A stretch of DNA of 64,000 nt from Nematostella vectensis (taxonomy: Eukaryota > Cnidaria > Anthozoa > Actiniaria > Edwardsiidae): assembly GCF_932526225.1 (NCBI RefSeq), contig NC_064048.1:11539665-11603664 (forward strand). Reading direction: 5' to 3'. Under the pieces are notes generated by a model. It saw only the letters and a program-made list of their open reading frames with translations, was not told the origin of the DNA and did not search any database. Positions 23,968-38,883 of this stretch are shown here, piece by piece. Within the stretch, counting starts at the first letter, position 1; every line of letters begins with the position of its first letter. A program made the position numbers and the translations under genes.

Positions 23968-25184
23968 TATTTTAACAAAGCATTGACAACTATTAAAGTT
24001 CAACTGTGTGTAGACAATTGAAAGCCTACAAGAAACACTGACTCCAGACATGCGCAGTGCCATGACGCTGCCCCTTTAATGAGTGGAGAGGGGAGGGATA
24101 CAAGTTTATTAAAAGTCTATTTGTGAGACCAACAAACTGGTTGAAAGAACAAGCGTGTTAATAGTAAAACAATTATTTGATTACAAAACTACTGTAGATT
24201 CCTTTGCACCAAGATAATAACACACATTATTTTGTTTGTTATTTAGGAGGAACGATACGAGCTCTACGAGACAAATGAGAAGTATTTATTACTCATCTAA
24301 ATTATACACGTAAATAATAATATTCAAAAGAACTACTGTAACTAAGTAAGTAACACTCACATGTTTTTAAAATTTTAAATAAGTATACAGTTTCATTCAG
24401 ATACATCTTGTGGTCACTGTGCCATCTACAGGGCCATACCCAAAGCACCTGTGCACCCCATCCAACTAAGGGCATCGGCTGCACAGATGTTCCTGATAAA
24501 TGGGGCAGGAAAATTTTCCGCGACACCGTGCTTTCATGGTCCCCCATGATTCCTTGTTGGGTGAAGCCCCTCTAGATGTTGACATGTCAACTTCGCAGTC
24601 ACATGAAAGAAATGTCTAATAGTGTTTTGCAGTCAAGTTGGTTTACGATAATTGGTTACAATAGTTGGTTACAATAATTTTGAAAAATTGTTATCATAGC
24701 TATGGTCAAATACTGTACATAGAACTGCAAATAAAAAGACTAAAAAAAATAATAATAAAAATAAAGCAAAACTAAAAGTAAAGCAAAAAACGACAGAGAC
24801 ATTCTGTACACAATAAAAGACAATGCGCCCGCGTGCGTTACGATGCCACGCCGACATAGCGAGCCCCCAAGGGACCCAAAACGCCCACATAGACCTGTAT
24901 TTTTTTTCATCCTATATCTCAGCGAGCTGTGCGTGGCGTAACCGTATTACAGGCCTGGGATCCTGGTTATTGTCCTCCCCATTAATGCGCGGGTTGGAAT
25001 ACCTTGCAAGAGTGTTGTACAGCATATTCGCCGGAAATATCGGTGCTTGGGGCCTTCGGGTTCTTTACAGCCTTCCGTAAAAGCCTTGTGCTGCCATACC
25101 GATTGGGTAATCCGTATGTATGGTTTCCGTTTTGTTCTTTAGGCCGGGTTCGATCCCAGGCCAATGGCCTTTTTTTTTCTCTAT

Positions 25185-25220
<36 letters not shown>

Positions 25221-25676
25221 GTTCAAGATAACGTTTTTTAGTATTTTTTTTATAATACTCATCAAAAAAGTGGTGTGACATAGGTTCGTCTACCTGATCC
25301 AGGATACTAAAGATACAGGCTTGATATGCATTATATACAGCTAGCAAAATGAGCTTGCTAGCTTTACTGATTATTTGTATTCGATATTTTCCTAGTAAGA
25401 GAACAAAAATAAAAAGCAAAGAGTCGAGGAAGTAAACAAGTTATGTGATCTTTAATGTTTTATTAGGAGGGGTACATTTTGTACAAAGAAGCATACATAG
25501 AATATGCTTAAAAGTGCAGTGTGATGAAGAGCTTTGCAATAGCTCTCCGGCCAGGACACAATGAATTTCAGTCAAATTCTAATGTTGACCTAAGAGCCTT
25601 TGGTCCATGTGGAAGACTTAAATTCAAAGGAAATGCCCACAAACTGTCAATAAACATTCAGTAAAATATCGAATAT
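23968..25676. repeat. Repeat unit 15 (1709 bp)
   Basis: The poly(T) tract is T30 at 25186-25215, single-G class. The RNA-like block is at 24952-25178. One extra T lies in the downstream T run near 25244-25251. This copy has no counterpart in the block of units 7-12. Confidence 0.97.
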
Positions 25677-27380
25677 TATTTTAACAAAGCATTGACAACT
25701 ATTAAAGTTCAACTGTGTGTAGACAATTGAAAGCCTACAAGAAACACTGACTCCAGACATGCGCAGTGCCATGACGCTGCCCCTTTAATGAGTGGAGAGG
25801 GGAGGGATACAAGTTTATTAAAAGTCTATTTGTGAGACCAACAAACTGGTTGAAAGAACAAGCGTGTTAATAGTAAAACAATTATTTGATTACAAAACTA
25901 CTGTAGATTCCTTTGCACCAAGATAATAACACACATTATTTTGTTTGTTATTTAGGAGGAACGATACGAGCTCTACGAGACAAATGAGAAGTATTTATTA
26001 CTCATCTAAATTATACACGTAAATAATAATATTCAAAAGAACTACTGTAACTAAGTAAGTAACACTCACATGTTTTTAAAATTTTAAATAAGTATACAGT
26101 TTCATTCAGATACATCTTGTGGTCACTGTGCCATCTACAGGGCCATACCCAAAGCACCTGTGCACCCCATCCAACTAAGGGCATCGGCTGCACAGATGTT
26201 CCTGATAAATGGGGCAGGAAAATTTTCCGCGACACCGTGCTTTCATGGTCCCCCATGATTCCTTGTTGGGTGAAGCCCCTCTAGATGTTGACATGTCAAC
26301 TTCGCAGTCACATGAAAGAAATGTCTAATAGTGTTTTGCAGTCAAGTTGGTTTACGATAATTGGTTACAATAGTTGGTTACAATAATTTTGAAAAATTGT
26401 TATCATAGCTATGGTCAAATACTGTACATAGAACTGCAAATAAAAAGACTAAAAAAAATAATAATAAAAATAAAGCAAAACTAAAAGTAAAGCAAAAAAC
26501 GACAGAGACATTCTGTACACAATAAAAGACAATGCGCCCGCGTGCGTTACGATGCCACGCCGACATAGCGAGCCCCCAAGGGACCCAAAACGCCCACATA
26601 GACCTGTATTTTTTTTCATCCTATATCTCAGCGAGCTGTGCGTGGCGTAACCGTATTACAGGCCTGGGATCCTGGTTATTGTCCTCCCCATTAATGCGCG
26701 GGTTGGAATACCTTGCAAGAGTGTTGTACAGCATATTCGCCGGAAATATCGGTGCTTGGGGCCTTCGGGTTCTTTACAGCCTTCCGTAAAAGCCTTGTGC
26801 TGCCATACCGATTGGGTAATCCGTATGTATGGTTTCCGTTTTGTTCTTTAGGCCGGGTTCGATCCCAGGCCAATGGCCTTTTTTTTTCTCTATGGTTTTT
26901 TTTTTTTTTTTTTTTTTTTTACACAGTTCAAGATAACGTTTTTTAGTATTTTTTTATAATACTCATCAAAAAAGTGGTGTGACATAGGTTCGTCTACCTG
27001 ATCCAGGATACTAAAGATACAGGCTTGATATGCATTATATACAGCTAGCAAAATGAGCTTGCTAGCTTTACTGATTATTTGTATTCGATATTTTCCTAGT
27101 AAGAGAACAAAAATAAAAAGCAAAGAGTCGAGGAAGTAAACAAGTTATGTGATCTTTAATGTTTTATTAGGAGGGGTACATTTTGTACAAAGAAGCATAC
27201 ATAGAATATGCTTAAAAGTGCAGTGTGATGAAGAGCTTTGCAATAGCTCTCCGGCCAGGACACAATGAATTTCAGTCAAATTCTAATGTTGACCTAAGAG
27301 CCTTTGGTCCATGTGGAAGACTTAAATTCAAAGGAAATGCCCACAAACTGTCAATAAACATTCAGTAAAATATCGAATAT
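25677..27380. repeat. Repeat unit 16 (1704 bp)
   Basis: The poly(T) tract is T25 at 26896-26920, double-G class, the same as unit 9. The RNA-like block is at 26661-26887. Confidence 0.97.
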
Positions 27381-28597
27381 TATTTTAACAAAGCATTGAC
27401 AACTATTAAAGTTCAACTGTGTGTAGACAATTGAAAGCCTACAAGAAACACTGACTCCAGACATGCGCAGTGCCATGACGCTGCCCCTTTAATGAGTGGA
27501 GAGGGGAGGGATACAAGTTTATTAAAAGTCTATTTGTGAGACCAACAAACTGGTTGAAAGAACAAGCGTGTTAATAGTAAAACAATTATTTGATTACAAA
27601 ACTACTGTAGATTCCTTTGCACCAAGATAATAACACACATTATTTTGTTTGTTATTTAGGAGGAACGATACGAGCTCTACGAGACAAATGAGAAGTATTT
27701 ATTACTCATCTAAATTATACACGTAAATAATAATATTCAAAAGAACTACTGTAACTAAGTAAGTAACACTCACATGTTTTTAAAATTTTAAATAAGTATA
27801 CAGTTTCATTCAGATACATCTTGTGGTCACTGTGCCATCTACAGGGCCATACCCAAAGCACCTGTGCACCCCATCCAACTAAGGGCATCGGCTGCACAGA
27901 TGTTCCTGATAAATGGGGCAGGAAAATTTTCCGCGACACCGTGCTTTCATGGTCCCCCATGATTCCTTGTTGGGTGAAGCCCCTCTAGATGTTGACATGT
28001 CAACTTCGCAGTCACATGAAAGAAATGTCTAATAGTGTTTTGCAGTCAAGTTGGTTTACGATAATTGGTTACAATAGTTGGTTACAATAATTTTGAAAAA
28101 TTGTTATCATAGCTATGGTCAAATACTGTACATAGAACTGCAAATAAAAAGACTAAAAAAAATAATAATAAAAATAAAGCAAAACTAAAAGTAAAGCAAA
28201 AAACGACAGAGACATTCTGTACACAATAAAAGACAATGCGCCCGCGTGCGTTACGATGCCACGCCGACATAGCGAGCCCCCAAGGGACCCAAAACGCCCA
28301 CATAGACCTGTATTTTTTTTCATCCTATATCTCAGCGAGCTGTGCGTGGCGTAACCGTATTACAGGCCTGGGATCCTGGTTATTGTCCTCCCCATTAATG
28401 CGCGGGTTGGAATACCTTGCAAGAGTGTTGTACAGCATATTCGCCGGAAATATCGGTGCTTGGGGCCTTCGGGTTCTTTACAGCCTTCCGTAAAAGCCTT
28501 GTGCTGCCATACCGATTGGGTAATCCGTATGTATGGTTTCCGTTTTGTTCTTTAGGCCGGGTTCGATCCCAGGCCAATGGCATTTTTTTTTCTCTAT

Positions 28598-28636
<39 letters not shown>

Positions 28637-29091
28637 GTTCAAGATAACGTTTTTTAGTATTTTTTTATAATACTCATCAAAAAAGTGGTGTGACATAGGT
28701 TCGTCTACCTGATCCAGGATACTAAAGATACAGGCTTGATATGCATTATATACAGCTAGCAAAATGAGCTTGCTAGCTTTACTGATTATTTGTATTCGAT
28801 ATTTTCCTAGTAAGAGAACAAAAATAAAAAGCAAAGAGTCGAGGAAGTAAACAAGTTATGTGATCTTTAATGTTTTATTAGGAGGGGTACATTTTGTACA
28901 AAGAAGCATACATAGAATATGCTTAAAAGTGCAGTGTGATGAAGAGCTTTGCAATAGCTCTCCGGCCAGGACACAATGAATTTCAGTCAAATTCTAATGT
29001 TGACCTAAGAGCCTTTGGTCCATGTGGAAGACTTAAATTCAAAGGAAATGCCCACAAACTGTCAATAAACATTCAGTAAAATATCGAATAT
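27381..29091. repeat. Repeat unit 17 (1711 bp)
   Basis: The poly(T) tract is T32 at 28600-28631, double-G class. The RNA-like block is at 28365-28591. The C-to-A at 28582 is shared with unit 10. Confidence 0.97.
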
Positions 29092-30310
29092 TATTTTAAC
29101 AAAGCATTGGCAACTATTAAAGTTCAACTGTGTGTAGACAATTGAAAGCCTACAAGAAACACTGACTCCAGACATGCGCAGTGCCATGACGCTGCCCCTT
29201 TAATGAGTGGAGAGGGGAGGGATACAAGTTTATTAAAAGTCTATTTGTGAGACCAACAAACTGGTTGAAAGAACAAGCGTGTTAATAGTAAAACAATTAT
29301 TTGATTACAAAACTACTGTAGATTCCTTTGCACCAAGATAATAACACACATTATTTTGTTTGTTATTTAGGAGGAACGATACGAGCTCTACGAGACAAAT
29401 GAGAAGTATTTATTACTCATCTAAATTATACACGTAAATAATAATATTCAAAAGAACTACTGTAACTAAGTAAGTAACACTCACATGTTTTTAAAATTTT
29501 AAATAAGTATACAGTTTCATTCAGATACATCTTGTGGTCACTGTGCCATCTACAGGGCCATACCCAAAGCACCTGTGCACCCCATCCAACTAAGGGCATC
29601 GGCTGCACAGATGTTCCTGATAAATGGGGCAGGAAAATTTTCCGCGACACCGTGCTTTCATGGTCCCCCATGATTCCTTGTTGGGTGAAGCCCCTCTAGA
29701 TGTTGACATGTCAACTTCGCAGTCACATGAAAGAAATGTCTAATAGTGTTTTGCAGTCAAGTTGGTTTACGATAATTGGTTACAATAGTTGGTTACAATA
29801 ATTTTGAAAAATTGTTATCATAGCTATGGTCAAATACTGTACATAGAACTGCAAATAAAAAGACTAAAAAAAATAATAATAAAAATAAAGCAAAACTAAA
29901 AGTAAAGCAAAAAACGACAGAGACATTCTGTACACAATAAAAGACAATGCGCCCGCGTGCGTTACGATGCCACGCCGACATAGCGAGCCCCCAAGGGACC
30001 CAAAACGCCCACATAGACCTGTATTTTTTTTCATCCTATATCTCAGCGAGCTGTGCGTGGCGTAACCGTATTACAGGCCTGGGATCCTGGTTATTGTCCT
30101 CCCCATTAATGCGCGGGTTGGAATACCTTGCAAGAGTGTTGTACAGCATATTCGCCGGAAATATCGGTGCTTGGGGCCTTCGGGTTCTTTACAGCCTTCC
30201 GTAAAAGCCTTGTGCTGCCATACCGATTGGGTAATCCGTATGTATGGTTTCCGTTTTGTTCTTTAGGCCGGGTTCGATCCCAGGCCAATGGCCTTTTTTT
30301 TTCTCTATGG

Positions 30311-30342
<32 letters not shown>

Positions 30343-30797
30343 GTTCAAGATAACGTTTTTTAGTATTTTTTTATAATACTCATCAAAAAAGTGGTGTGAC
30401 ATAGGTTCGTCTACCTGATCCAGGATACTAAAGATACAGGCTTGATATGCATTATATACAGCTAGCAAAATGAGCTTGCTAGCTTTACTGATTATTTGTA
30501 TTCGATATTTTCCTAGTAAGAGAACAAAAATAAAAAGCAAAGAGTCGAGGAAGTAAACAAGTTATGTGATCTTTAATGTTTTATTAGGAGGGGTACATTT
30601 TGTACAAAGAAGCATACATAGAATATGCTTAAAAGTGCAGTGTGATGAAGAGCTTTGCAATAGCTCTCCGGCCAGGACACAATGAATTTCAGTCAAATTC
30701 TAATGTTGACCTAAGAGCCTTTGGTCCATGTGGAAGACTTAAATTCAAAGGAAATGCCCACAAACTGTCAATAAACATTCAGTAAAATATCGAATAT
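29092..30797. repeat. Repeat unit 18 (1706 bp)
   Basis: The poly(T) tract is T27 at 30311-30337, double-G class. The RNA-like block is at 30076-30302. A private A-to-G lies at 29110. Confidence 0.97.
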
Positions 30798-32015
30798 TAT
30801 TTTAACAAAGCATTGACAACTATTAAAGTTCAACTGTGTGTAGACAATTGAAAGCCTACAAGAAACACTGACTCCAGACATGCGCAGTGCCATGACGCTG
30901 CCCCTTTAATGAGTGGAGAGGGGAGGGATACAAGTTTATTAAAAGTCTATTTGTGAGACCAACAAACTGGTTGAAAGAACAAGCGTGTTAATAGTAAAAC
31001 AATTATTTGATTACAAAACTACTGTAGATTCCTTTGCACCAAGATAATAACACACATTATTTTGTTTGTTATTTAAGAGGAACGATACGAGCTCTACGAG
31101 ACAAATGAGAAGTATTTATTACTCATCTAAATTATACACGTAAATAATAATATTCAAAAGAACTACTGTAACTAAGTAAGTAACACTCACATGTTTTTAA
31201 AATTTTAAATAAGTATACAGTTTCATTCAGATACATCTTGTGGTCACTGTGCCATCTACAGGGCCATACCCAAAGCACCTGTGCACCCCATCCAACTAAG
31301 GGCATCGGCTGCACAGATGTTCCTGATAAATGGCGCAGGAAAATTTTCCGCGACACCGTGCTTTCATGGTCCCCCATGATTCCTTGTTGGGTGAAGCCCC
31401 TCTAGATGTTGACATGTCAACTTCGCAGTCACATGAAAGAAATGTCTAATAGTGTTTTGCAGTCAAGTTGGTTTACGATAATTGGTTACAATAGTTGGTT
31501 ACAATAATTTTGAAAAATTGTTATCATAGCTATGGTCAAATACTGTACATAGAACTGCAAATAAAAAGACTAAAAAAAATAATAATAAAAATAAAGCAAA
31601 ACTAAAAGTAAAGCAAAAAACGACAGAGACATTCTGTACACAATAAAAGACAATGCGCCCGCGTGCGTTACGATGCCACGCCGACATAGCGAGCCCCCAA
31701 GGGACCCAAAACGCCCACATAGACCTGTATTTTTTTTCATCCTATATCTCAGCGAGCTGTGCGTGGCGTAACCGTATTACAGGCCTGGGATCCTGGTTAT
31801 TGTCCTCCCCATTAATGCGCGGGTTGGAATACCTTGCAAGAGTGTTGTACAGCATATTCGCCGGAAATATCGGTGCTTGGGGCCTTCGGGTTCTTTACAG
31901 CCTTCCGTAAAAGCCTTGTGCTGCCATACCGATTGGGTAATCCGTATGTATGGTTTCCGTTTTGTTCTTTAGGCCGGGTTCGATCCCAGGCCAATGGCCT
32001 TTTTTTTTCTCTATG

Positions 32016-32049
<34 letters not shown>

Positions 32050-32504
32050 GTTCAAGATAACGTTTTTTAGTATTTTTTTATAATACTCATCAAAAAAGTG
32101 GTGTGACATAGGTTCGTCTACCTGATCCAGGATACTAAAGATACAGGCTTGATATGCATTATATACAGCTAGCAAAATGAGCTTGCTAGCTTTACTGATT
32201 ATTTGTATTCGATATTTTCCTAGTAAGAGAACAAAAATAAAAAGCAAAGAGTCGAGGAAGTAAACAAGTTATGTGATCTTTAATGTTTTATTAGGAGGGG
32301 TACATTTTGTACAAAGAAGCATACATAGAATATGCTTAAAAGTGCAGTGTGATGAAGAGCTTTGCAATAGCTCTCCGGCCAGGACACAATGAATTTCAGT
32401 CAAATTCTAATGTTGACCTAAGAGCCTTTGGTCCATGTGGAAGACTTAAATTCAAAGGAAATGCCCACAAACTGTCAATAAACATTCAGTAAAATATCGA
32501 ATAT
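30798..32504. repeat. Repeat unit 19 (1707 bp)
   Basis: The poly(T) tract is T29 at 32016-32044, single-G class. The RNA-like block is at 31782-32008. The G-to-A at 31076 is shared with unit 12; the G-to-C at 31334 is private. Confidence 0.97.
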
Positions 32505-34201
32505 TATTTTAACAAAGCATTGACAACTATTAAAGTTCAACTGTGTGTAGACAATTGAAAGCCTACAAGAAACACTGACTCCAGACATGCGCAGTGCCAT
32601 GACGCTGCCCCTTTAATGAGTGGAGAGGGGAGGGATACAAGTTTATTAAAAGTCTATTTGTGAGACCAACAAACTGGTTGAAAGAACAAGCGTGTTAATA
32701 GTAAAACAATTATTTGATTACAAAACTACTGTAGATTCCTTTGCACCAAGATAATAACACACATTATTTTGTTTGTTATTTAGGAGGAACGATACGAGCT
32801 CTACGAGACAAATGAGAAGTATTTATTACTCATCTAAATTATACACGTAAATAATAATATTCAAAAGAACTACTGTAACTAAGTAAGTAACACTCACATG
32901 TTTTTAAAATTTTAAATAAGTATACAGTTTCATTCAGATACATCTTGTGGTCACTGTGCCATCTACAGGGCCATACCCAAAGCACCTGTGCACCCCATCC
33001 AACTAAGGGCATCGGCTGCACAGATGTTCCTGATAAATGGGGCAGGAAAATTTTCCGCGACACCGTGCTTTCATGGTCCCCCATGATTCCTTGTTGGGTG
33101 AAGCCCCTCTAGATGTTGACATGTCAACTTCGCAGTCACATGAAAGAAATGTCTAATAGTGTTTTGCAGTCAAGTTGGTTTACGATAATTGGTTACAATA
33201 GTTGGTTACAATAATTTTGAAAAATTGTTATCATAGCTATGGTCAAATACTGTACATAGAACTGCAAATAAAAAGACTAAAAAAAATAATAATAAAAATA
33301 AAGCAAAACTAAAAGTAAAGCAAAAAACGACAGAGACATTCTGTACACAATAAAAGACAATGCGCCCGCGTGCGTTACGATGCCACGCCGACATAGCGAG
33401 CCCCCAAGGGACCCAAAACGCCCACATAGACCTGTATTTTTTTTCATCCTATATCTCAGCGAGCTGTGCGTGGCGTAACCGTATTACAGGCCTGGGATCC
33501 TGGTTATTGTCCTCCCCATTAATGCGCGGGTTGGAATACCTTGCAAGAGTGTTGTACAGCATATTCGCCGGAAATATCGGTGCTTGGGGCCTTCGGGTTC
33601 TTTACAGCCTTCCGTAAAAGCCTTGTGCTGCCATACCGATTGGGTAATCCGTATGTATGGTTTCCGTTTTGTTCTTTAGGCCGGGTTCGATCCCAGGCCA
33701 ATGGCCTTTTTTTTTCTCTATGTTTTTTTTTTTTTTTTTTTACACAGTTCAAGATAACGTTTTTTAGTATTTTTTTATAATACTCATCAAAAAAGTGGTG
33801 TGACATAGGTTCGTCTACCTGATCCAGGATACTAAAGATACAGGCTTGATATGCATTATATACAGCTAGCAAAATGAGCTTGCTAGCTTTACTGATTATT
33901 TGTATTCGATATTTTCCTAGTAAGAGAACAAAAATAAAAAGCAAAGAGTCGAGGAAGTAAACAAGTTATGTGATCTTTAATGTTTTATTAGGAGGGGTAC
34001 ATTTTGTACAAAGAAGCATACATAGAATATGCTTAAAAGTGCAGTGTGATGAAGAGCTTTGCAATAGCTCTCCGGCCAGGACACAATGAATTTCAGTCAA
34101 ATTCTAATGTTGACCTAAGAGCCTTTGGTCCATGTGGAAGACTTAAATTCAAAGGAAATGCCCACAAACTGTCAATAAACATTCAGTAAAATATCGAATA
34201 T
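32505..34201. repeat. Repeat unit 20 (1697 bp, shortest)
   Basis: The poly(T) tract is T19 at 33723-33741, single-G class, the shortest in the window. The RNA-like block is at 33489-33715. Confidence 0.97.
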
Positions 34202-35905
34202 TATTTTAACAAAGCATTGACAACTATTAAAGTTCAACTGTGTGTAGACAATTGAAAGCCTACAAGAAACACTGACTCCAGACATGCGCAGTGCCATGAC
34301 GCTGCCCCTTTAATGAGTGGAGAGGGGAGGGATACAAGTTTATTAAAAGTCTATTTGTGAGACCAACAAACTGGTTGAAAGAACAAGCGTGTTAATAGTA
34401 AAACAATTATTTGATTACAAAACTACTGTAGATTCCTTTGCACCAAGATAATAACACACATTATTTTGTTTGTTATTTAGGAGGAACGATACGAGCTCTA
34501 CGAGACAAATGAGAAGTATTTATTACTCATCTAAATTATACACGTAAATAATAATATTCAAAAGAACTACTGTAACTAAGTAAGTAACACTCACATGTTT
34601 TTAAAATTTTAAATAAGTATACAGTTTCATTCAGATACATCTTGTGGTCACTGTGCCATCTACAGGGCCATACCCAAAGCACCTGTGCACCCCATCCAAC
34701 TAAGGGCATCGGCTGCACAGATGTTCCTGATAAATGGGGCAGGAAAATTTTCCGCGACACCGTGCTTTCATGGTCCCCCATGATTCCTTGTTGGGTGAAG
34801 CCCCTCTAGATGTTGACATGTCAACTTCGCAGTCACATGAAAGAAATGTCTAATAGTGTTTTGCAGTCAAGTTGGTTTACGATAATTGGTTACAATAGTT
34901 GGTTACAATAATTTTGAAAAATTGTTATCATAGCTATGGTCAAATACTGTACATAGAACTGCAAATAAAAAGACTAAAAAAAATAATAATAAAAATAAAG
35001 CAAAACTAAAAGTAAAGCAAAAAACGACAGAGACATTCTGTACACAATAAAAGACAATGCGCCCGCGTGCGTTACGATGCCACGCCGACATAGCGAGCCC
35101 CCAAGGGACCCAAAACGCCCACATAGACCTGTATTTTTTTTCATCCTATATCTCAGCGAGCTGTGCGTGGCGTAACCGTATTACAGGCCTGGGATCCTGG
35201 TTATTGTCCTCCCCATTAATGCGCGGGTTGGAATACCTTGCAAGAGTGTTGTACAGCATATTCGCCGGAAATATCGGTGCTTGGGGCCTTCGGGTTCTTT
35301 ACAGCCTTCCGTAAAAGCCTTGTGCTGCCATACCGATTGGGTAATCCGTATGTATGGTTTCCGTTTTGTTCTTTAGGCCGGGTTCGATCCCAGGCCAATG
35401 GCCTTTTTTTTTCTCTATGGTTTTTTTTTTTTTTTTTTTTTTTTTACACAGTTCAAGATAACGTTTTTTAGTATTTTTTTATAATACTCATCAAAAAAGT
35501 GGTGTGACATAGGTTCGTCTACCTGATCCAGGATACTAAAGATACAGGCTTGATATGCATTATATACAGCTAGCAAAATGAGCTTGCTAGCTTTACTGAT
35601 TATTTGTATTCGATATTTTCCTAGTAAGAGAACAAAAATAAAAAGCAAAGAGTCGAGGAAGTAAACAAGTTATGTGATCTTTAATGTTTTATTAGGAGGG
35701 GTACATTTTGTACAAAGAAGCATACATAGAATATGCTTAAAAGTGCAGTGTGATGAAGAGCTTTGCAATAGCTCTCCGGCCAGGACACAATGAATTTCAG
35801 TCAAATTCTAATGTTGACCTAAGAGCCTTTGGTCCATGTGGAAGACTTAAATTCAAAGGAAATGCCCACAAACTGTCAATAAACATTCAGTAAAATATCG
35901 AATAT
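34202..35905. repeat. Repeat unit 21 (1704 bp)
   Basis: The poly(T) tract is T25 at 35421-35445, double-G class. The RNA-like block is at 35186-35412. It stands four units before unit 25, which has the same tract. Confidence 0.97.
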
Positions 35906-37122
35906 TATTTTAACAAAGCATTGACAACTATTAAAGTTCAACTGTGTGTAGACAATTGAAAGCCTACAAGAAACACTGACTCCAGACATGCGCAGTGCCA
36001 TGACGCTGCCCCTTTAATGAGTGGAGAGGGGAGGGATACAAGTTTATTAAAAGTCTATTTGTGAGACCAACAAACTGGTTGAAAGAACAAGCGTGTTAAT
36101 AGTAAAACAATTATTTGATTACAAAACTACTGTAGATTCCTTTGCACCAAGATAATAACACACATTATTTTGTTTGTTATTTAGGAGGAACGATACGAGC
36201 TCTACGAGACAAATGAGAAGTATTTATTACTCATCTAAATTATACACGTAAATAATAATATTCAAAAGAACTACTGTAACTAAGTAAGTAACACTCACAT
36301 GTTTTTAAAATTTTAAATAAGTATACAGTTTCATTCAGATACATCTTGTGGTCACTGTGCCATCTACAGGGCCATACCCAAAGCACCTGTGCACCCCATC
36401 CAACTAAGGGCATCGGCTGCACAGATGTTCCTGATAAATGGGGCAGGAAAATTTTCCGCGACACCGTGCTTTCATGGTCCCCCATGATTCCTTGTTGGGT
36501 GAAGCCCCTCTAGATGTTGACATGTCAACTTCGCAGTCACATGAAAGAAATGTCTAATAGTGTTTTGCAGTCAAGTTGGTTTACGATAATTGGTTACAAT
36601 AGTTGGTTACAATAATTTTGAAAAATTGTTATCATAGCTATGGTCAAATACTGTACATAGAACTGCAAATAAAAAGACTAAAAAAAATAATAATAAAAAT
36701 AAAGCAAAACTAAAAGTAAAGCAAAAAACGACAGAGACATTCTGTACACAATAAAAGACAATGCGCCCGCGTGCGTTACGATGCCACGCCGACATAGCGA
36801 GCCCCCAAGGGACCCAAAACGCCCACATAGACCTGTATTTTTTTTCATCCTATATCTCAGCGAGCTGTGCGTGGCGTAACCGTATTACAGGCCTGGGATC
36901 CTGGTTATTGTCCTCCCCATTAATGCGCGGGTTGGAATACCTTGCAAGAGTGTTGTACAGCATATTCGCCGGAAATATCGGTGCTTGGGGCCTTCGGGTT
37001 CTTTACAGCCTTCCGTAAAAGCCTTGTGCTGCCATACCGATTGGGTAATCCGTATGTATGGTTTCCGTTTTGTTCTTTAGGCCGGGTTCGATCCCAGGCC
37101 AATGGCCTTTTTTTTTCTCTAT

Positions 37123-37172
<50 letters not shown>

Positions 37173-37627
37173 GTTCAAGATAACGTTTTTTAGTATTTTT
37201 TTATAATACTCATCAAAAAAGTGGTGTGACATAGGTTCGTCTACCTGATCCAGGATACTAAAGATACAGGCTTGATATGCATTATATACAGCTAGCAAAA
37301 TGAGCTTGCTAGCTTTACTGATTATTTGTATTCGATATTTTCCTAGTAAGAGAACAAAAATAAAAAGCAAAGAGTCGAGGAAGTAAACAAGTTATGTGAT
37401 CTTTAATGTTTTATTAGGAGGGGTACATTTTGTACAAAGAAGCATACATAGAATATGCTTAAAAGTGCAGTGTGATGAAGAGCTTTGCAATAGCTCTCCG
37501 GCCAGGACACAATGAATTTCAGTCAAATTCTAATGTTGACCTAAGAGCCTTTGGTCCATGTGGAAGACTTAAATTCAAAGGAAATGCCCACAAACTGTCA
37601 ATAAACATTCAGTAAAATATCGAATAT
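35906..37627. repeat. Repeat unit 22 (1722 bp)
   Basis: The poly(T) tract is T44 at 37124-37167, single-G class, identical in length and class to unit 6. The RNA-like block is at 36890-37116. Confidence 0.97.
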
Positions 37628-38844
37628 TATTTTAACAAAGCATTGACAACTATTAAAGTTCAACTGTGTGTAGACAATTGAAAGCCTACAAGAAACACTG
37701 ACTCCAGACATGCGCAGTGCCATGACGCTGCCCCTTTAATGAGTGGAGAGGGGAGGGATACAAGTTTATTAAAAGTCTATTTGTGAGACCAACAAACTGG
37801 TTGAAAGAACAAGCGTGTTAATAGTAAAACAATTATTTGATTACAAAACTACTGTAGATTCCTTTGCACCAAGATAATAACACACATTATTTTGTTTGTT
37901 ATTTAGGAGGAACGATACGAGCTCTACGAGACAAATGAGAAGTATTTATTACTCATCTAAATTATACACGTAAATAATAATATTCAAAAGAACTACTGTA
38001 ACTAAGTAAGTAACACTCACATGTTTTTAAAATTTTAAATAAGTATACAGTTTCATTCAGATACATCTTGTGGTCACTGTGCCATCTACAGGGCCATACC
38101 CAAAGCACCTGTGCACCCCATCCAACTAAGGGCATCGGCTGCACAGATGTTCCTGATAAATGGGGCAGGAAAATTTTCCGCGACACCGTGCTTTCATGGT
38201 CCCCCATGATTCCTTGTTGGGTGAAGCCCCTCTAGATGTTGACATGTCAACTTCGCAGTCACATGAAAGAAATGTCTAATAGTGTTTTGCAGTCAAGTTG
38301 GTTTACGATAATTGGTTACAATAGTTGGTTACAATAATTTTGAAAAATTGTTATCATAGCTATGGTCAAATACTGTACATAGAACTGCAAATAAAAAGAC
38401 TAAAAAAAATAATAATAAAAATAAAGCAAAACTAAAAGTAAAGCAAAAAACGACAGAGACATTCTGTACACAATAAAAGACAATGCGCCCGCGTGCGTTA
38501 CGATGCCACGCCGACATAGCGAGCCCCCAAGGGACCCAAAACGCCCACATAGACCTGTATTTTTTTTCATCCTATATCTCAGCGAGCTGTGCGTGGCGTA
38601 ACCGTATTACAGGCCTGGGATCCTGGTTATTGTCCTCCCCATTAATGCGCGGGTTGGAATACCTTGCAAGAGTGTTGTACAGCATATTCGCCGGAAATAT
38701 CGGTGCTTGGGGCCTTCGGGTTCTTTACAGCCTTCCGTAAAAGCCTTGTGCTGCCATACCGATTGGGTAATCCGTATGTATGGTTTCCGTTTTGTTCTTT
38801 AGGCCGGGTTCGATCCCAGGCCAATGGCCTTTTTTTTTCTCTAT

Positions 38845-38883
<39 letters not shown>

